Source: Candidatus Paraluminiphilus aquimaris (GTDB lineage Bacteria; Pseudomonadota; Gammaproteobacteria; Pseudomonadales; Halieaceae). From it: a stretch of DNA of 64,000 nt. The stretch spans positions 682,001-746,000 of the forward strand of contig NZ_CP036501.1 in the NCBI RefSeq assembly GCF_026230195.1, in the 5' to 3' direction. Positions 1 to 8,460 of this stretch are shown piece after piece (the first letter of the stretch is position 1; every line of letters starts with the position of its first letter). The notes under the pieces are model-generated. The model was given only the letters and a program-made list of their open reading frames with translations. It did no database searches and had not been told where the DNA came from. Position numbers and translations under genes: made by a program.

Positions 1-699
1 GTTGCACAGGGTGGCTTGGTTGTCTCTGGCTTTGGTGCAGACGGAAATGACGGGTCGCGCATCAGCGTAAACACCAAAGCGGCTGGCCGTATTCCAAATG
101 GTGCGATGGTTGAGCGCGAGGTGGTGAACCCCTTTAGTGACGGCAGCAATAAACTGACTTTTCATCTTCACGAGTCAGACTTTACGACGGCTCGCAACAT
201 GGCGTCGGCAGTTAACAGCATCATGGGCTCTGGCACAGCCACAGCGCTTGATGGTGTATCTGTTGAAGTCTTAGCGCCCACCGATGCCGGTGAGAAGGTG
301 GCCTATCTAGCAGAGTTGGAAAATATTGAAGTGTTAAAAGCGGCTGCGGCGGCAAAAGTCATTGTCAATGCGCGCAGCGGCACCATTGTTATTGGCTCAG
401 AGGTCATGGTGAAAACGGCGGCTGTGGCGCACGGTAACTTGACCGTCACCATTGATGAGAGCTTTGTCGTTTCGCAGCCAGGTCCCTTTGCAAGTTCAGC
501 AGAGACCGTCGTTCTACCGCAGACAGAAATCAATATTGAGAACGAAGAGGTAAGGATGTTCGTCATGGAAGAGGGTGTGAGCCTTCAGGAAATTGTGACG
601 GCAGTGAACCGTGTCGGTGCAGCCCCCGGTGATCTCATCGCCATTCTCGAGGCCTTACAGCAGGCAGGTGCGCTCAGTGCGCAGCTGATCGTGATCTAG
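1..699 (+). CDS. flgI: Flagellar P-ring protein FlgI (5' partial)
   Basis: C-terminal 232 residues of the P-ring protein, which forms the periplasmic bushing of the rod in the peptidoglycan layer. The reading frame is open from base 1, upstream of the first ATG at 16, and starts VAQGGLVVSGFGADG, a conserved internal FlgI segment, so the true start and signal peptide lie before the window. The family signatures GRIPNGAMVERE and the C-terminal VTAVNRVGAAPGDLIAILEA are present. It ends 8 bases before flgJ and belongs to a flg operon whose earlier genes are outside the window. Identification is secure. Confidence 0.97.
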   Translation, partial: VAQGGLVVSGFGADGNDGSRISVNTKAAGRIPNGAMVEREVVNPFSDGSNKLTFHLHESDFTTARNMASAVNSIMGSGTATALDGVSVEVLAPTDAGEKVAYLAELENIEVLKAAAAAKVIVNARSGTIVIGSEVMVKTAAVAHGNLTVTIDESFVVSQPGPFASSAETVVLPQTEINIENEEVRMFVMEEGVSLQEIVTAVNRVGAAPGDLIAILEALQQAGALSAQLIVI

Positions 700-707
700 G
701 AGGCGGT

Positions 708-1109
708 ATGACGGGCGCAATTTATTCTGACTTTACCCAATTTGGCTCGCTAAGAGCCGAGGCGACTGAAAACCCTAATGTAGCGGTTGAAGAAGTAGCC
801 GCGCAGTTCGAATCGCTGTTTCTTCAGCAAATGCTTAAGACCATGCGTGACGCCACGGTGAAAAGTGATCTCATGAATTCGGACAGTACGGACACCTATC
901 AATCTATGGCAGACCAGCAGCTCGCGCTTCAGCTATCGGAGCAGGGCGGCATAGGTTTGGCGCGCATGATGGTGGAGCAAATGCAAACTAAAGGCATGGT
1001 TTCTGCGGGGCGTTCCGAGGAGTCTAGCCTCGGTCTATCGACCGGCGGAGCGGCTGCCGCGATGAGGTTGGACGCAGCGAAACCTTATTACGAAGGAGGC
1101 GAGGGATAA
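708..1109 (+). CDS. flgJ: Flagellar rod-binding protein FlgJ, single-domain form
   Basis: 133-residue protein matching only the N-terminal rod-binding domain of FlgJ: VAAQFESLFLQQMLKTMRDA (about residues 29-48), then an MADQQLALQLS-like stretch near residue 66. The rod-binding half acts in the periplasm as a scaffold for rod assembly. FlgJ of most gammaproteobacteria is about 310 residues with a C-terminal peptidoglycan hydrolase domain, and that domain is absent here. The stop at 1107-1109 is followed 3 bases later by flgK, so nothing was lost between them. The start is supported by a perfect AGGAGG at about 699-704. Another lytic enzyme must open the wall for the rod. Confidence 0.93.
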   Translation: MTGAIYSDFTQFGSLRAEATENPNVAVEEVAAQFESLFLQQMLKTMRDATVKSDLMNSDSTDTYQSMADQQLALQLSEQGGIGLARMMVEQMQTKGMVSAGRSEESSLGLSTGGAAAAMRLDAAKPYYEGGEG

Positions 1110-1112
1110 GCC

Positions 1113-2750
1113 ATGGCAGGAATTTTTGATGTCGGTGCTTCTGCGCTGTCTTCGCTTCAACGAGCGATTGCGACCACCGGCCACAACATTGCTAACGCCA
1201 ACACCGAGGGTTATAGCCGACAGAACATTACGTTTGTCACCCAGGAGTCCGAGTTTGTAGGTGGGCAAGCGTTTGGTACGGGTGTAAAGGTCGGTGACGT
1301 CTCTCGCTCCTACGACCAGTTCCTAACCGATGAGCTTCGTGATCGGACCACCGCTAGAAACTACCACGACTTTTATTACGGCACGTCACAGCGGGTCGAC
1401 AGTTTATTTGCCGACGCATCAACCGGTTTAAGTGTGGCTATGGATAACTTCTTTGTCGCGGTCGATGCCGTTGCGACCAGTCCATCCTCTTTGCCTGAGC
1501 GCCAGGTCTTGATCTCAGAAGCGGAAATGCTGGCCAGCCGCTTTAACTACATGGACGAGCGGCTGGGCAGTATCTATACAGAAACAACGTCTCGCATGTC
1601 GAGTAAAGCAAACGATATTAACCAGTTCGCACAGGAGTTGGCGACGCTCAACGAGCTCATTCAGCGTTTTGCTAGCGAGTCATCGGCGATGCCCAACGAC
1701 CTGCTCGATAAGCGCGACCTGACACTGCTTGAGCTAAGTAAGCTCATCAACGTCGACGCGCAAGAGCAGTCGGACGGGTCCGTCAACGTGTACGTGGGCG
1801 ATGGCATACGTTTGGTGGTGGGCTCGTTCGCTGAAAGCGTCCGCGTGACCGGAGAGCGAACCGGTGACGGACGTCCCAGTGTTTTCATTACAACACCGGG
1901 CGGCGCCGAGGATAACGTTACCAGTAACATGACGGGTGGCGAATTAGGTGCCGCGCTGGATGTGGCAAGTAACGTCGTATTTCGTGCACGGCGAGAACTC
2001 GGACTGTTAGCCATCGGACTTGCCTCTATTGTGAATACACAGCATGCGCAGGGCGATGACTTATCCGGTGAGCCAGGCGGTCCGTTCTTTGGTGATTTTG
2101 GTACGCCAATGATCGGCACAGGACAAAACTCAGGCCTGTCGGAAGTTTCGTACGTCATTGACGAGCCACTGGCGCTGACCGGTGATGCCTACCAGATAAA
2201 ATACGGTGTGGCAGGACCGGTGCTGACAAACCTGACAACAGGTGAAAGCCAGGCGGTAACCGGCGATTCTGTGTCCATTGACGGCTTCACCATTACCCTC
2301 AGTGAATTTGCTGAAGGCATGGAGGGCGATGAGTTCCGCATTGCACCCACCGCGGACGCTGCAGGGCTTATGCGTGTGGTGATTCGCGCACCCGAAGACG
2401 TAGCCGCGGCCGCGCGCGGCGGCTCGGTCGGTGACAACCGCAATATGCTCACTTTATTTGATATGCGCCAAACCGGCTCGTTTATTAACACCAATCGCAG
2501 TGTCGACGATATTTACCGAGACACGCTCTCTCACGTGGCGGTGGAGACGCGAACCTCTAAGTCCAGCGCCTCTTTGGAAGAGACCCTGCTTCGCGCCGCA
2601 ACAGACCGGCGCGACAGCATTCAGGGCGTCAACCTCGAAGAGGAAGCGGCAGATCTCGTCCGCTATCAACAGGCCTACCAAGCTGCAGCCCAGGTAATCG
2701 CTGCCGCTAACCAGGTATTCGATACATTATTAAGGGCGACTGAACGATGA
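1113..2750 (+). CDS. flgK: Flagellar hook-associated protein 1 FlgK
   Basis: 545-residue first hook-filament junction protein, exported by the flagellar type III system. The N-terminus has the rod/hook-family D0 signature SSLQRAIATTGHNIANANTE (about residues 15-34). The C-terminus closes with the conserved helix carrying NLEEEAADLVRYQQAYQAAA and VFDTLLRA. Length is typical. It starts 3 bases after flgJ and overlaps flgL by 4 bases (ATGA), which implies translational coupling. No signal peptide, as expected for a secreted axial component. Confidence 0.97.
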   Translation: MAGIFDVGASALSSLQRAIATTGHNIANANTEGYSRQNITFVTQESEFVGGQAFGTGVKVGDVSRSYDQFLTDELRDRTTARNYHDFYYGTSQRVDSLFADASTGLSVAMDNFFVAVDAVATSPSSLPERQVLISEAEMLASRFNYMDERLGSIYTETTSRMSSKANDINQFAQELATLNELIQRFASESSAMPNDLLDKRDLTLLELSKLINVDAQEQSDGSVNVYVGDGIRLVVGSFAESVRVTGERTGDGRPSVFITTPGGAEDNVTSNMTGGELGAALDVASNVVFRARRELGLLAIGLASIVNTQHAQGDDLSGEPGGPFFGDFGTPMIGTGQNSGLSEVSYVIDEPLALTGDAYQIKYGVAGPVLTNLTTGESQAVTGDSVSIDGFTITLSEFAEGMEGDEFRIAPTADAAGLMRVVIRAPEDVAAAARGGSVGDNRNMLTLFDMRQTGSFINTNRSVDDIYRDTLSHVAVETRTSKSSASLEETLLRAATDRRDSIQGVNLEEEAADLVRYQQAYQAAAQVIAAANQVFDTLLRATER

Positions 2751-3655
2751 TTACGCGCATGTCTTCCGCGCAGCTGCAAAATGCAGGCTTGCGCGCAATC
2801 ACAGATGCACAGACTAGATTAGCGAGTCTTCAACAGCAGGTGGCGACAGGTAAAAAGCTGCAAAGCGCGGCGGATGACCCAAACGCGGCGGTTCAGCTTC
2901 TCGAGCTGCGCTCTGAGCTCAGCCTTATGCAAACTCACCAAGAGAACATGACCTTGGTAAACGCAGCACTGTCTCAAGAAGAGTCGGTGATTAGCAGCGT
3001 TAATGATGCGCTGAATCGCGCGCGCGAACTTTCGATTCAAGGCCGAAACGAAATTTTGGCGCAGTCTGACCGCGAGGCCATTGCGACGGAAATGGACGGG
3101 TTACGAGAGCAACTTTTGTCGCTTGCCAACAGCACCAACTTCAACGGTGAGTCTATTTTCGCCGGCTCAAGAACCGACGCGCCTGCCTACTCAGAAGAAG
3201 GTGTATTTCAAGGCGATGACCTCGTCCGAGAAATTAATATTGCGCGAGCGGTCACCATTAAGCTCGGCCATACGGGTACCGATGTTTTCGAGCGCGGTGA
3301 GGGTGAGCCCAATGTATTCCAGATTATCGCAAACTTGGCCGAAGCGCTGCGGCTCCCAGCAGAAGAGGGCTCTGAGAGACTTGATGTTATGCAAGCCAAC
3401 TCCATTGCGCTTGATGCATCTATCGACCAAATAGCGAGTTTGAGAACGTCCATCGGTACGCGCATGACGCTGTTAGACGATCAGCTCGCGCTTAACGACG
3501 GTCTAACCTTTGAGCTTACAAAGACAATGTCGAATCTAGAAGACTTGGACATGCCGAGTGCGATCAGTGAGCTAAACCTCAAAATGGTGACCCTACAAGC
3601 CGCACAGCAGACCTTCGTAAAAACGCAATCAATGACCTTGTTTGATTATCTTTAA
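2747..3655 (+). CDS. flgL: Flagellar hook-associated protein 3 FlgL
   Basis: 302-residue second junction protein linking FlgK to the filament. The flagellin-like N-terminal domain is clear (QTRLASLQQQVATGKKLQSA and ADDPNAAVQLLELR), and a flagellin-like C-terminal helix ends QQTFVKTQSMTLFDYL. Its start overlaps the end of flgK by 4 bases. It is the last gene of the flg operon in this window; a 373-base gap separates it from flagellin. Confidence 0.96.
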   Translation: MITRMSSAQLQNAGLRAITDAQTRLASLQQQVATGKKLQSAADDPNAAVQLLELRSELSLMQTHQENMTLVNAALSQEESVISSVNDALNRARELSIQGRNEILAQSDREAIATEMDGLREQLLSLANSTNFNGESIFAGSRTDAPAYSEEGVFQGDDLVREINIARAVTIKLGHTGTDVFERGEGEPNVFQIIANLAEALRLPAEEGSERLDVMQANSIALDASIDQIASLRTSIGTRMTLLDDQLALNDGLTFELTKTMSNLEDLDMPSAISELNLKMVTLQAAQQTFVKTQSMTLFDYL

Positions 3656-3793
3656 GGCATCTTGAGGTCGCACGAAATCGTAAAAGAGACCGTGTTTTTA
3701 ACGTTTACTGTTCATGGTCTCGCTGTCCGTTGCTACGGTTGCTAACTACATAGCCAGCTCCTGCGCAGCCTGCCTATTTTTTTACAAGCTTTC

Positions 3794-3815
3794 ATGGGCG
3801 ACGCTTTGCGCCCAT
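3794..3815 (+). terminator. Hairpin between flgL and flagellin, possible terminator
   Basis: Perfect 7-bp inverted repeat ATGGGCG/CGCCCAT with an 8-base loop, followed only by a short T-containing tail and preceded by a run of T. A second, longer-looped pair (GAGACCGTG at 3686-3694 with CATGGTCTC at 3713-3721, one G-U) lies upstream. The flgL-flagellin gap (3656-4028) holds these hairpins and the sigma-28 promoter; no gene is visible in it. Confidence 0.35.
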
Positions 3816-3927
3816 CTGTTTAGCCGTCAATTTTTCTAGCAACGTTGCACCATAGCGATTTAGATGGCGCTCTCCGCTCTCCTTTCTTTGCTCATTACTT
3901 GGGACGAGAGCTCCTAAAATTTTTTTC

Positions 3928-3954
3928 TAAAGCTTCTCTTCTCTTCGCCGCTAA
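3928..3954 (+). promoter_or_regulatory. Sigma-28 (FliA) promoter of flagellin
   Basis: TAAAGCTT at 3928-3935, 11 bases, then GCCGCTAA at 3947-3954. This matches the sigma-28 consensus TAAAGTTT-N11-GCCGATAA at all but two positions with exact spacing. Transcription should start near 3960-3962, giving a leader of about 68 bases before the flagellin ATG at 4029. Confidence 0.9.
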
Positions 3955-3964
3955 TTGGGGTGTC

Positions 3965-3980
3965 CGGGGAATTATCCCCG
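3965..3980 (+). promoter_or_regulatory. 5'-end hairpin in the flagellin leader
   Basis: CGGGGA / TCCCCG perfect 6-bp stem with an ATTA loop. It begins only a few bases downstream of the transcript start predicted from the sigma-28 promoter. A stem-loop at the extreme 5' end is a known mRNA-stabilising arrangement; that role here is inference. Confidence 0.6.
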
Positions 3981-4028
3981 ACAATTTATCCACAACGGCG
4001 CGCGCAGCGGGCCACAAGGAGAGAAAAA

Positions 4029-5507
4029 ATGGCATTGGGAATTAACACAAACCTCGCATCTCTGAGTGCGCAACGCGCGTTGAACACCACTCAGTCTGAT
4101 ACGAACACGGCGATGCAGCGCCTGTCGACCGGTCTTCGCATTAACTCTGCGAAGGACGACGCGGCGGGTATGGCAGTTGCTTCACGTTTTACATCACAGA
4201 TCAGCGGCATGCAGCAAGCGTCTCGAAACGCAAGTGACGCCGTGTCGATGCTGCAGAGCGCAGAGGGTGGACTTCAGTCAATCACTGACAACCTTCAGCG
4301 GATTCGGGAGCTGGCCGTTCAGGCGTCGAGTGATTCAATTACTGACACTGACCGGGCTTACCTCAACACAGAAGCAAGCCAGCTGGTTGCGGAAATTGAG
4401 CGCGTTGCTGATACCACAAAATATAACGGTACTTCGCTTCTGAAGGGAGACTACAGCACAACTGGTAGCGGCTTAACCTTCCAGGTGGGTGCGGACAATA
4501 CTGCAAACGACCGTATGGAAGTTACTATCGGTGATTTTAACAAGGACAAGCTTGGTAGAAGTTCGACAGCCACTTCTGGTGCGCTTTCTGTTACCCAGGC
4601 AACGACTGGAACTGGTCAAGTTACGATTAAGGTCGGCAGTGGAGATGCTAAAGACGTGGGAGCCGTTACGGCTGGCACCAACTTGGCGGGCGCCTACGCA
4701 ACGGCTGTGACAAACAATACCGACGCTACTGCTACCGCAGGCGCTGCTGTGCTTGAGTTCAACCTCGGCGCCGTCACGGCTGCTGATGCGAGCAATGATG
4801 TTACCATTACCGTCACGAGCGGTGGACAATCAAGCGATTTAAACCTGACCGCAAATACGGCGGCAGCCTCTATTGATTTATCAACAGCAGTGGCCGCAGT
4901 TAATACTGCAAATGGTAATTCAAACTTGACCCTCTCGGGCACTAATGGAACCGACGCGAAAATCACCTCTGCCGATGGTTCTGACGTTTCTATTACCATA
5001 ACTAAAGTGGGCACTGGTGCTATTGCAGCTTCGACAGCGGAAGGAGCGGCCATTACAGCGGGTGGTGGCGCGACAACTGCTTACGGTACGGTTACTGTCA
5101 CGGGTTCGGATGATATCACATTTGGCGGTTCAAGTGAGACATACATCGGAGCAACTGATGGTCAGACAAATGCTGCGACCGCTAACGCGTCGACAGGCGT
5201 TGATCAAATTAAAGTGGATAGCCAGGCTAACGCCCAAACGGCGATCGACATCGTTGATCGTGCATTGAAGGACGTTAATGAAGGCCGCGCAAATCTGGGT
5301 GCTTTCCAGTCGCGTTTCGAGTCAGTTGTGTCTAACTTGGACTTGGGTGCTGAGAACGCAACTGCAGGTCGTTCACGAGTGCAGGATGCGGACTTCGCGG
5401 TTGAGTCAGCCAACCTTGCTAAGAACCAGGTACTCCAGCAGGCTGGTATGTCTGTCTTGGCCCAGGCTAACGCCTTGCCACAGCAGGTACTTGCACTGCT
5501 TCAGTAA
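4029..5507 (+). CDS. fliC: Flagellin
   Basis: 492-residue filament subunit. The start is the ATG at 4029, which has AAGGAG at 4016-4021 and gives the canonical MALGINTNLASLSAQRALN. The upstream in-frame ATG at 3960 coincides with the transcript start and has no ribosome site. Conserved D0/D1 helices occupy about residues 1-145 (AMQRLSTGLRINSAKDDAAG) and 395-492 (NLAKNQVLQQAGMSVLAQAN, ending LPQQVLALLQ). The centre is a variable Ala/Thr/Gly-rich surface domain. It is the only flagellin gene in the window, driven by the sigma-28 promoter at 3928-3954 and closed by the terminator at 5536-5566. Confidence 0.98.
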   Translation: MALGINTNLASLSAQRALNTTQSDTNTAMQRLSTGLRINSAKDDAAGMAVASRFTSQISGMQQASRNASDAVSMLQSAEGGLQSITDNLQRIRELAVQASSDSITDTDRAYLNTEASQLVAEIERVADTTKYNGTSLLKGDYSTTGSGLTFQVGADNTANDRMEVTIGDFNKDKLGRSSTATSGALSVTQATTGTGQVTIKVGSGDAKDVGAVTAGTNLAGAYATAVTNNTDATATAGAAVLEFNLGAVTAADASNDVTITVTSGGQSSDLNLTANTAAASIDLSTAVAAVNTANGNSNLTLSGTNGTDAKITSADGSDVSITITKVGTGAIAASTAEGAAITAGGGATTAYGTVTVTGSDDITFGGSSETYIGATDGQTNAATANASTGVDQIKVDSQANAQTAIDIVDRALKDVNEGRANLGAFQSRFESVVSNLDLGAENATAGRSRVQDADFAVESANLAKNQVLQQAGMSVLAQANALPQQVLALLQ

Positions 5508-5535
5508 GTGGTTTGAGCAAGTAGTTAGGCTTGGG

Positions 5536-5566
5536 GCGGGTCGTGCAGGAGTGCGACCCGCTTTTT
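5536..5566 (+). terminator. Rho-independent terminator of flagellin
   Basis: GCGGGTCG (5536-5543) pairs perfectly with CGACCCGC (5554-5561) across a 10-base loop and is followed by TTTTT. It lies 29 bases after the flagellin stop. Confidence 0.9.
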
Positions 5567-5626
5567 AGCCTCAGCATGAATTGTTGTGAGTTGTTTTAGT
5601 TGCAATTTACGTAAAGGAGAAGAGGT

Positions 5627-6040
5627 ATGGCAGCGTCAATAACAAACGTCGCGGCGCCGCAGGTGGCGAGCCCCGTACCTAAACCGGTACCGGCGGCGGA
5701 GACAAAAGCCACTCAGGCGGTGACCGAAGAGGCCGTTCCACAGGTTCAGCCTATTGAAGTCGACACGGCAGATAGCCGAGAGGAGACACAGGAAGATATC
5801 CGTGAGGCAGCTGAAGTGCTGCGCGAGGCGGTAAACCGTTACTCGCCTTCGCTTGCGATCGATGTAGATGAAGAGCTCAACAAGACTGTTGTGACGGTGA
5901 TGGATGCTGATACCAACGAGATCATTCGGCAGATCCCATCCCAAGACTTATTAGATGTTGCTCGTGCTATTAAGCGCTACGGCGTTGATGCTCTCGGTAG
6001 CGACTACGTGAACGGAATTCTTCTCGACGAGTACAGCTAA
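5627..6040 (+). CDS. flaG: FlaG family flagellar protein
   Basis: 137 residues with the FlaG domain in the C-terminal half: LREAVNRYSPSLAIDVDEEL, then KTVVTVMDADTNEIIRQIPS and a final helix. The N-terminal 60 residues are Ala/Pro/Glu-rich and low in complexity. FlaG proteins sit beside flagellin or fliD in polar flagellar systems and affect filament length; the mechanism is not established. GGAG/GAGG motifs precede the ATG. It lies between the flagellin terminator and the fliD sigma-54 promoter; no promoter of its own is obvious. Confidence 0.93.
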   Translation: MAASITNVAAPQVASPVPKPVPAAETKATQAVTEEAVPQVQPIEVDTADSREETQEDIREAAEVLREAVNRYSPSLAIDVDEELNKTVVTVMDADTNEIIRQIPSQDLLDVARAIKRYGVDALGSDYVNGILLDEYS

Positions 6041-6044
6041 CAGT

Positions 6045-6060
6045 TGGCACGCAATGTGCT
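6045..6060 (+). promoter_or_regulatory. Sigma-54 promoter of fliD
   Basis: TGGCACGCAATGTGCT: GG at 6046-6047 and GC at 6058-6059 with exactly 10 bases between, against the consensus TGGCACG-N4-TTGCW. The whole -24 heptamer matches. Expected transcript start is about 6071. Confidence 0.88.
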
Positions 6061-6096
6061 TTGTTTGTGGTAACTGCCTGCGGGCACCTTTATTCG

Positions 6097-6110
6097 TCAA
6101 TAAACCGACA
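6097..6110 (+). promoter_or_regulatory. FleQ-box-like element in the fliD leader
   Basis: GTCAATAAACCGAC fits the published P. aeruginosa FleQ box (GTCANTAAATTGAC) at all but two positions. It lies about 25 bases downstream of the predicted sigma-54 start, where FleQ is known to bind several Pseudomonas flagellar promoters. A 6-bp hairpin (CGACAC 6107-6112 with GTGTCG 6121-6126) overlaps its end. Confidence 0.55.
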
Positions 6111-6142
6111 CCCCTCTGAGTGTCGACTTTAGGGAGAGCGTC

Positions 6143-7564
6143 ATGCTGACCAGCACAGGCATTGGTTCCGGCCTCGACATTGGCAGCATAGTGACTGCAA
6201 TCGTTAATGCCGAGAGGCTCCCGCTGATGGCTCGTGTCGATGCGCGCCGCGCTGAAGTCGACACACTCGTTAGCGGATTTGGCATTTTGCAGACTCAGTT
6301 AGAGTCGATACGCGCAAACGTTACGTCACTGGCCGACGCTTCAAAACTAAAAGCCACACAAGCAAGCACCACGGACGCAAGCGCCGTAACCGTTGAGGCT
6401 TCATCCGCCGCACAGCCAGGCTCATACACTGTAAATGTGTCAGCGCTTGCCTCGGCACACTCGTTGGTTTCAGGCACCTTTGCCGCAACAACCGAGGTTG
6501 TCGGTTCGGGGACACTCTCCATTAAAGTTGGCACCGGCTCTGCGACAGAAATTACTGTTGCGTCAAATTCCACGGTTGCGGAAGTCCGCGATGCTATCAA
6601 TGCCTCAAACTCCGGAGTGACCGCCTCAATATTGAAAGATGGCGCTTCCTATCGTTTGATGATCAACGCGGATGCAACAGGCGCCGCTAATACGATATCG
6701 ATTTCGGTAGCCAACGATGGGGACAGTAGCAACGGCGACAATGCTGGGCTTAGTCAGCTGGCGTATAACGCTAATGAGGCTCATCTCTCGCAGTCACTCA
6801 GTGCAGCAGACGCGGCGTTTACCTTAAATGGCCTGTCGCTCACGTCTTCTACTAATCAAATTACAGACGTTGTTGACGGTGTGGACGTTACCTTGAGTTC
6901 GATAACAACGAGCTCCGTTTCAGTATCAGTTACCCGAGACAGCAGCAAGATTACTGGCTTTGTAGAGAGTTTTGTAAGCGCCTATAACTCTTACGTAGGC
7001 AGTGCAAAATCACTCATCAAATACGACGCAACGACTGGCGAGGCGGGTTCACTTCAAGGCGACGCGATGTCTCGCGCCATGCTGTCGCAGGTGCGAGGGC
7101 TGGTCACCGGTACGTATTCAGATGTCGGTGGTAATTACGATGCGCTGACTGACATAGGTGTCACGCTCCAGGCCGACGGGTCGCTAAAAATTGACAACGC
7201 AAAACTTGATACCGCGGTGCGGACTGACCTAGATTCGATTGAAAAATTGTTTGTTGGGCAGACGGTCTCCGGGACCACTCACAAAGGCTTGGCGGTACAA
7301 CTTGACGAGCTGATGGATGGCTTTTTGGATGCTACCGGCTTGTTACCTGAGAAGCTTGAAGCGCTCGATGCGCGCATTGTCGATATTGAAAAAGACCGGG
7401 CGGTATTTGATGCCCGAATGCTAGCGCTCGAAGAGCGAACGTTAAGAAAATTCAATGCCATGGATTTGTTGCTGGGTGAAATCACCTCAACCGGCGACAT
7501 GCTCAAGGCGCAATTAGACGCATTGCCAGGGTTTGCAAACCTGCGGCAAAGCGGCAGTCGTTAA
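6143..7564 (+). CDS. fliD: Flagellar filament cap protein FliD
   Basis: 473-residue capping protein that folds flagellin at the filament tip. The N-terminal FliD signature ITSTGIGSGLDIGS-type sequence appears as TSTGIGSGLDIGSIVTAIVN. The C-terminal third carries the conserved region around YDALTDIGVTLQADGSLKID, followed by a coiled-coil-like helix near residues 390-455. Length is normal. It starts a fliD-fliS-fliT unit behind a sigma-54 promoter; GGGAG lies just before the ATG. Confidence 0.97.
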   Translation: MLTSTGIGSGLDIGSIVTAIVNAERLPLMARVDARRAEVDTLVSGFGILQTQLESIRANVTSLADASKLKATQASTTDASAVTVEASSAAQPGSYTVNVSALASAHSLVSGTFAATTEVVGSGTLSIKVGTGSATEITVASNSTVAEVRDAINASNSGVTASILKDGASYRLMINADATGAANTISISVANDGDSSNGDNAGLSQLAYNANEAHLSQSLSAADAAFTLNGLSLTSSTNQITDVVDGVDVTLSSITTSSVSVSVTRDSSKITGFVESFVSAYNSYVGSAKSLIKYDATTGEAGSLQGDAMSRAMLSQVRGLVTGTYSDVGGNYDALTDIGVTLQADGSLKIDNAKLDTAVRTDLDSIEKLFVGQTVSGTTHKGLAVQLDELMDGFLDATGLLPEKLEALDARIVDIEKDRAVFDARMLALEERTLRKFNAMDLLLGEITSTGDMLKAQLDALPGFANLRQSGSR

Positions 7565-7589
7565 TTAAATTCAAAAGGGGCAAGTTACG

Positions 7590-7982
7590 ATGACACAGGC
7601 AGCATTAGCGGCTTACGGAGAAGTAAAAGTTCATTCAGCCATTGAGGGCGCCTCGCCCACTGAGTTGATTTCGATGCTGTTCGATGGTGTCTCATCTCGA
7701 CTTAATCAATCGTTAACAGCCATTGAGTCGGGTGACATTCCTAAGAAGGGCGAACTCATCAGCCAGACCATCAGCATTCTCGAGTACCTGACGGCGGTTT
7801 TAGACGAGCACAAAGCACAGGAAGTTGCAGACAATTTGAGTGGCCTTTATCGCTACATGGTCACGACATTGTTAAGCGCCAATATCAACAACGACACCAC
7901 GGCGATCAAAGAAGTCATTTCCTTAATGACCGAAGTGCGTGACGCCTGGTCAGAGATGATGAAAAACGAGGCTGCCCAGTAA
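7590..7982 (+). CDS. fliS: Flagellin export chaperone FliS
   Basis: 130-residue helical cytoplasmic chaperone that holds flagellin before export. Family features: an N-terminal AAYGEVKVHSAIEGASPTEL segment with LISMLFDGV after it, and a C-terminal helix with LMTEVRDAWSEM. Preceded by AAAAGGGG. It starts 25 bases after fliD and its stop overlaps the next ATG by one base (TAATG). Confidence 0.96.
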   Translation: MTQAALAAYGEVKVHSAIEGASPTELISMLFDGVSSRLNQSLTAIESGDIPKKGELISQTISILEYLTAVLDEHKAQEVADNLSGLYRYMVTTLLSANINNDTTAIKEVISLMTEVRDAWSEMMKNEAAQ

Positions 7983-8368
7983 TGATGTTTGAGCGAGCAG
8001 AGATTTTTCGCGAGGCTAACGAGCGTGTGGCCGGCCCCCCTGGGCTACTGGCCGCAATTATTGGCATTACCAGCGAGATGCTTGCCGCTGCGCAAGCTAA
8101 CGAGTGGGAGAGCGTCACGACAGACGAAGTGCGTCGCCGTGCTTTGTTAGATCAATGTTTTGCTGAGCCCGTAAAGCCTGAATATTCCGAGGTGTTTGCC
8201 GAGGCGCTGGCAGTCTTACTACATATGAACGAAGAGCTGACGGAGTTACTTCGCTTTGCGAAAGGTGACCTGCTTAAGAGCATGGAACTCAAAAGCGTAA
8301 ATACAGGCTCCTCGCAAACGCCGAGTCGGTCGATTGGCCATTACCTTGATGTCAAAGAGGCTGAGTAA
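7982..8368 (+). CDS. FliT-like flagellar chaperone
   Basis: 128-residue, mostly helical, acidic protein read directly after fliS with a one-base overlap. FliT proteins are short helical export chaperones for FliD and are poorly conserved in sequence. Here identification rests mainly on position, size and helical character (LAVLLHMNEELTELLRFAKG near residues 78-97). The C-terminal 25 residues are polar and Ser-rich. No catalytic or membrane feature. Confidence 0.65.
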   Translation: MMFERAEIFREANERVAGPPGLLAAIIGITSEMLAAAQANEWESVTTDEVRRRALLDQCFAEPVKPEYSEVFAEALAVLLHMNEELTELLRFAKGDLLKSMELKSVNTGSSQTPSRSIGHYLDVKEAE

Positions 8369-8460
8369 CGAGATATGGTTCGCTGCGCTTTTTGGCTGAT
8401 CGGTTAATTGCCAATGTGCTCGCCGACTCGTGAAATACACGCAAGAAATAAGAGGGTTTT

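Noticed and set aside
1661..2158. 165-codon minus-strand frame inside flgK
   Set aside because: Ser/Pro/Arg-rich shadow of flgK with no ribosome site.
3960..4028. Longer flagellin start at 3960
   Set aside because: It coincides with the predicted transcript start, has no ribosome site and adds residues never found on flagellins.
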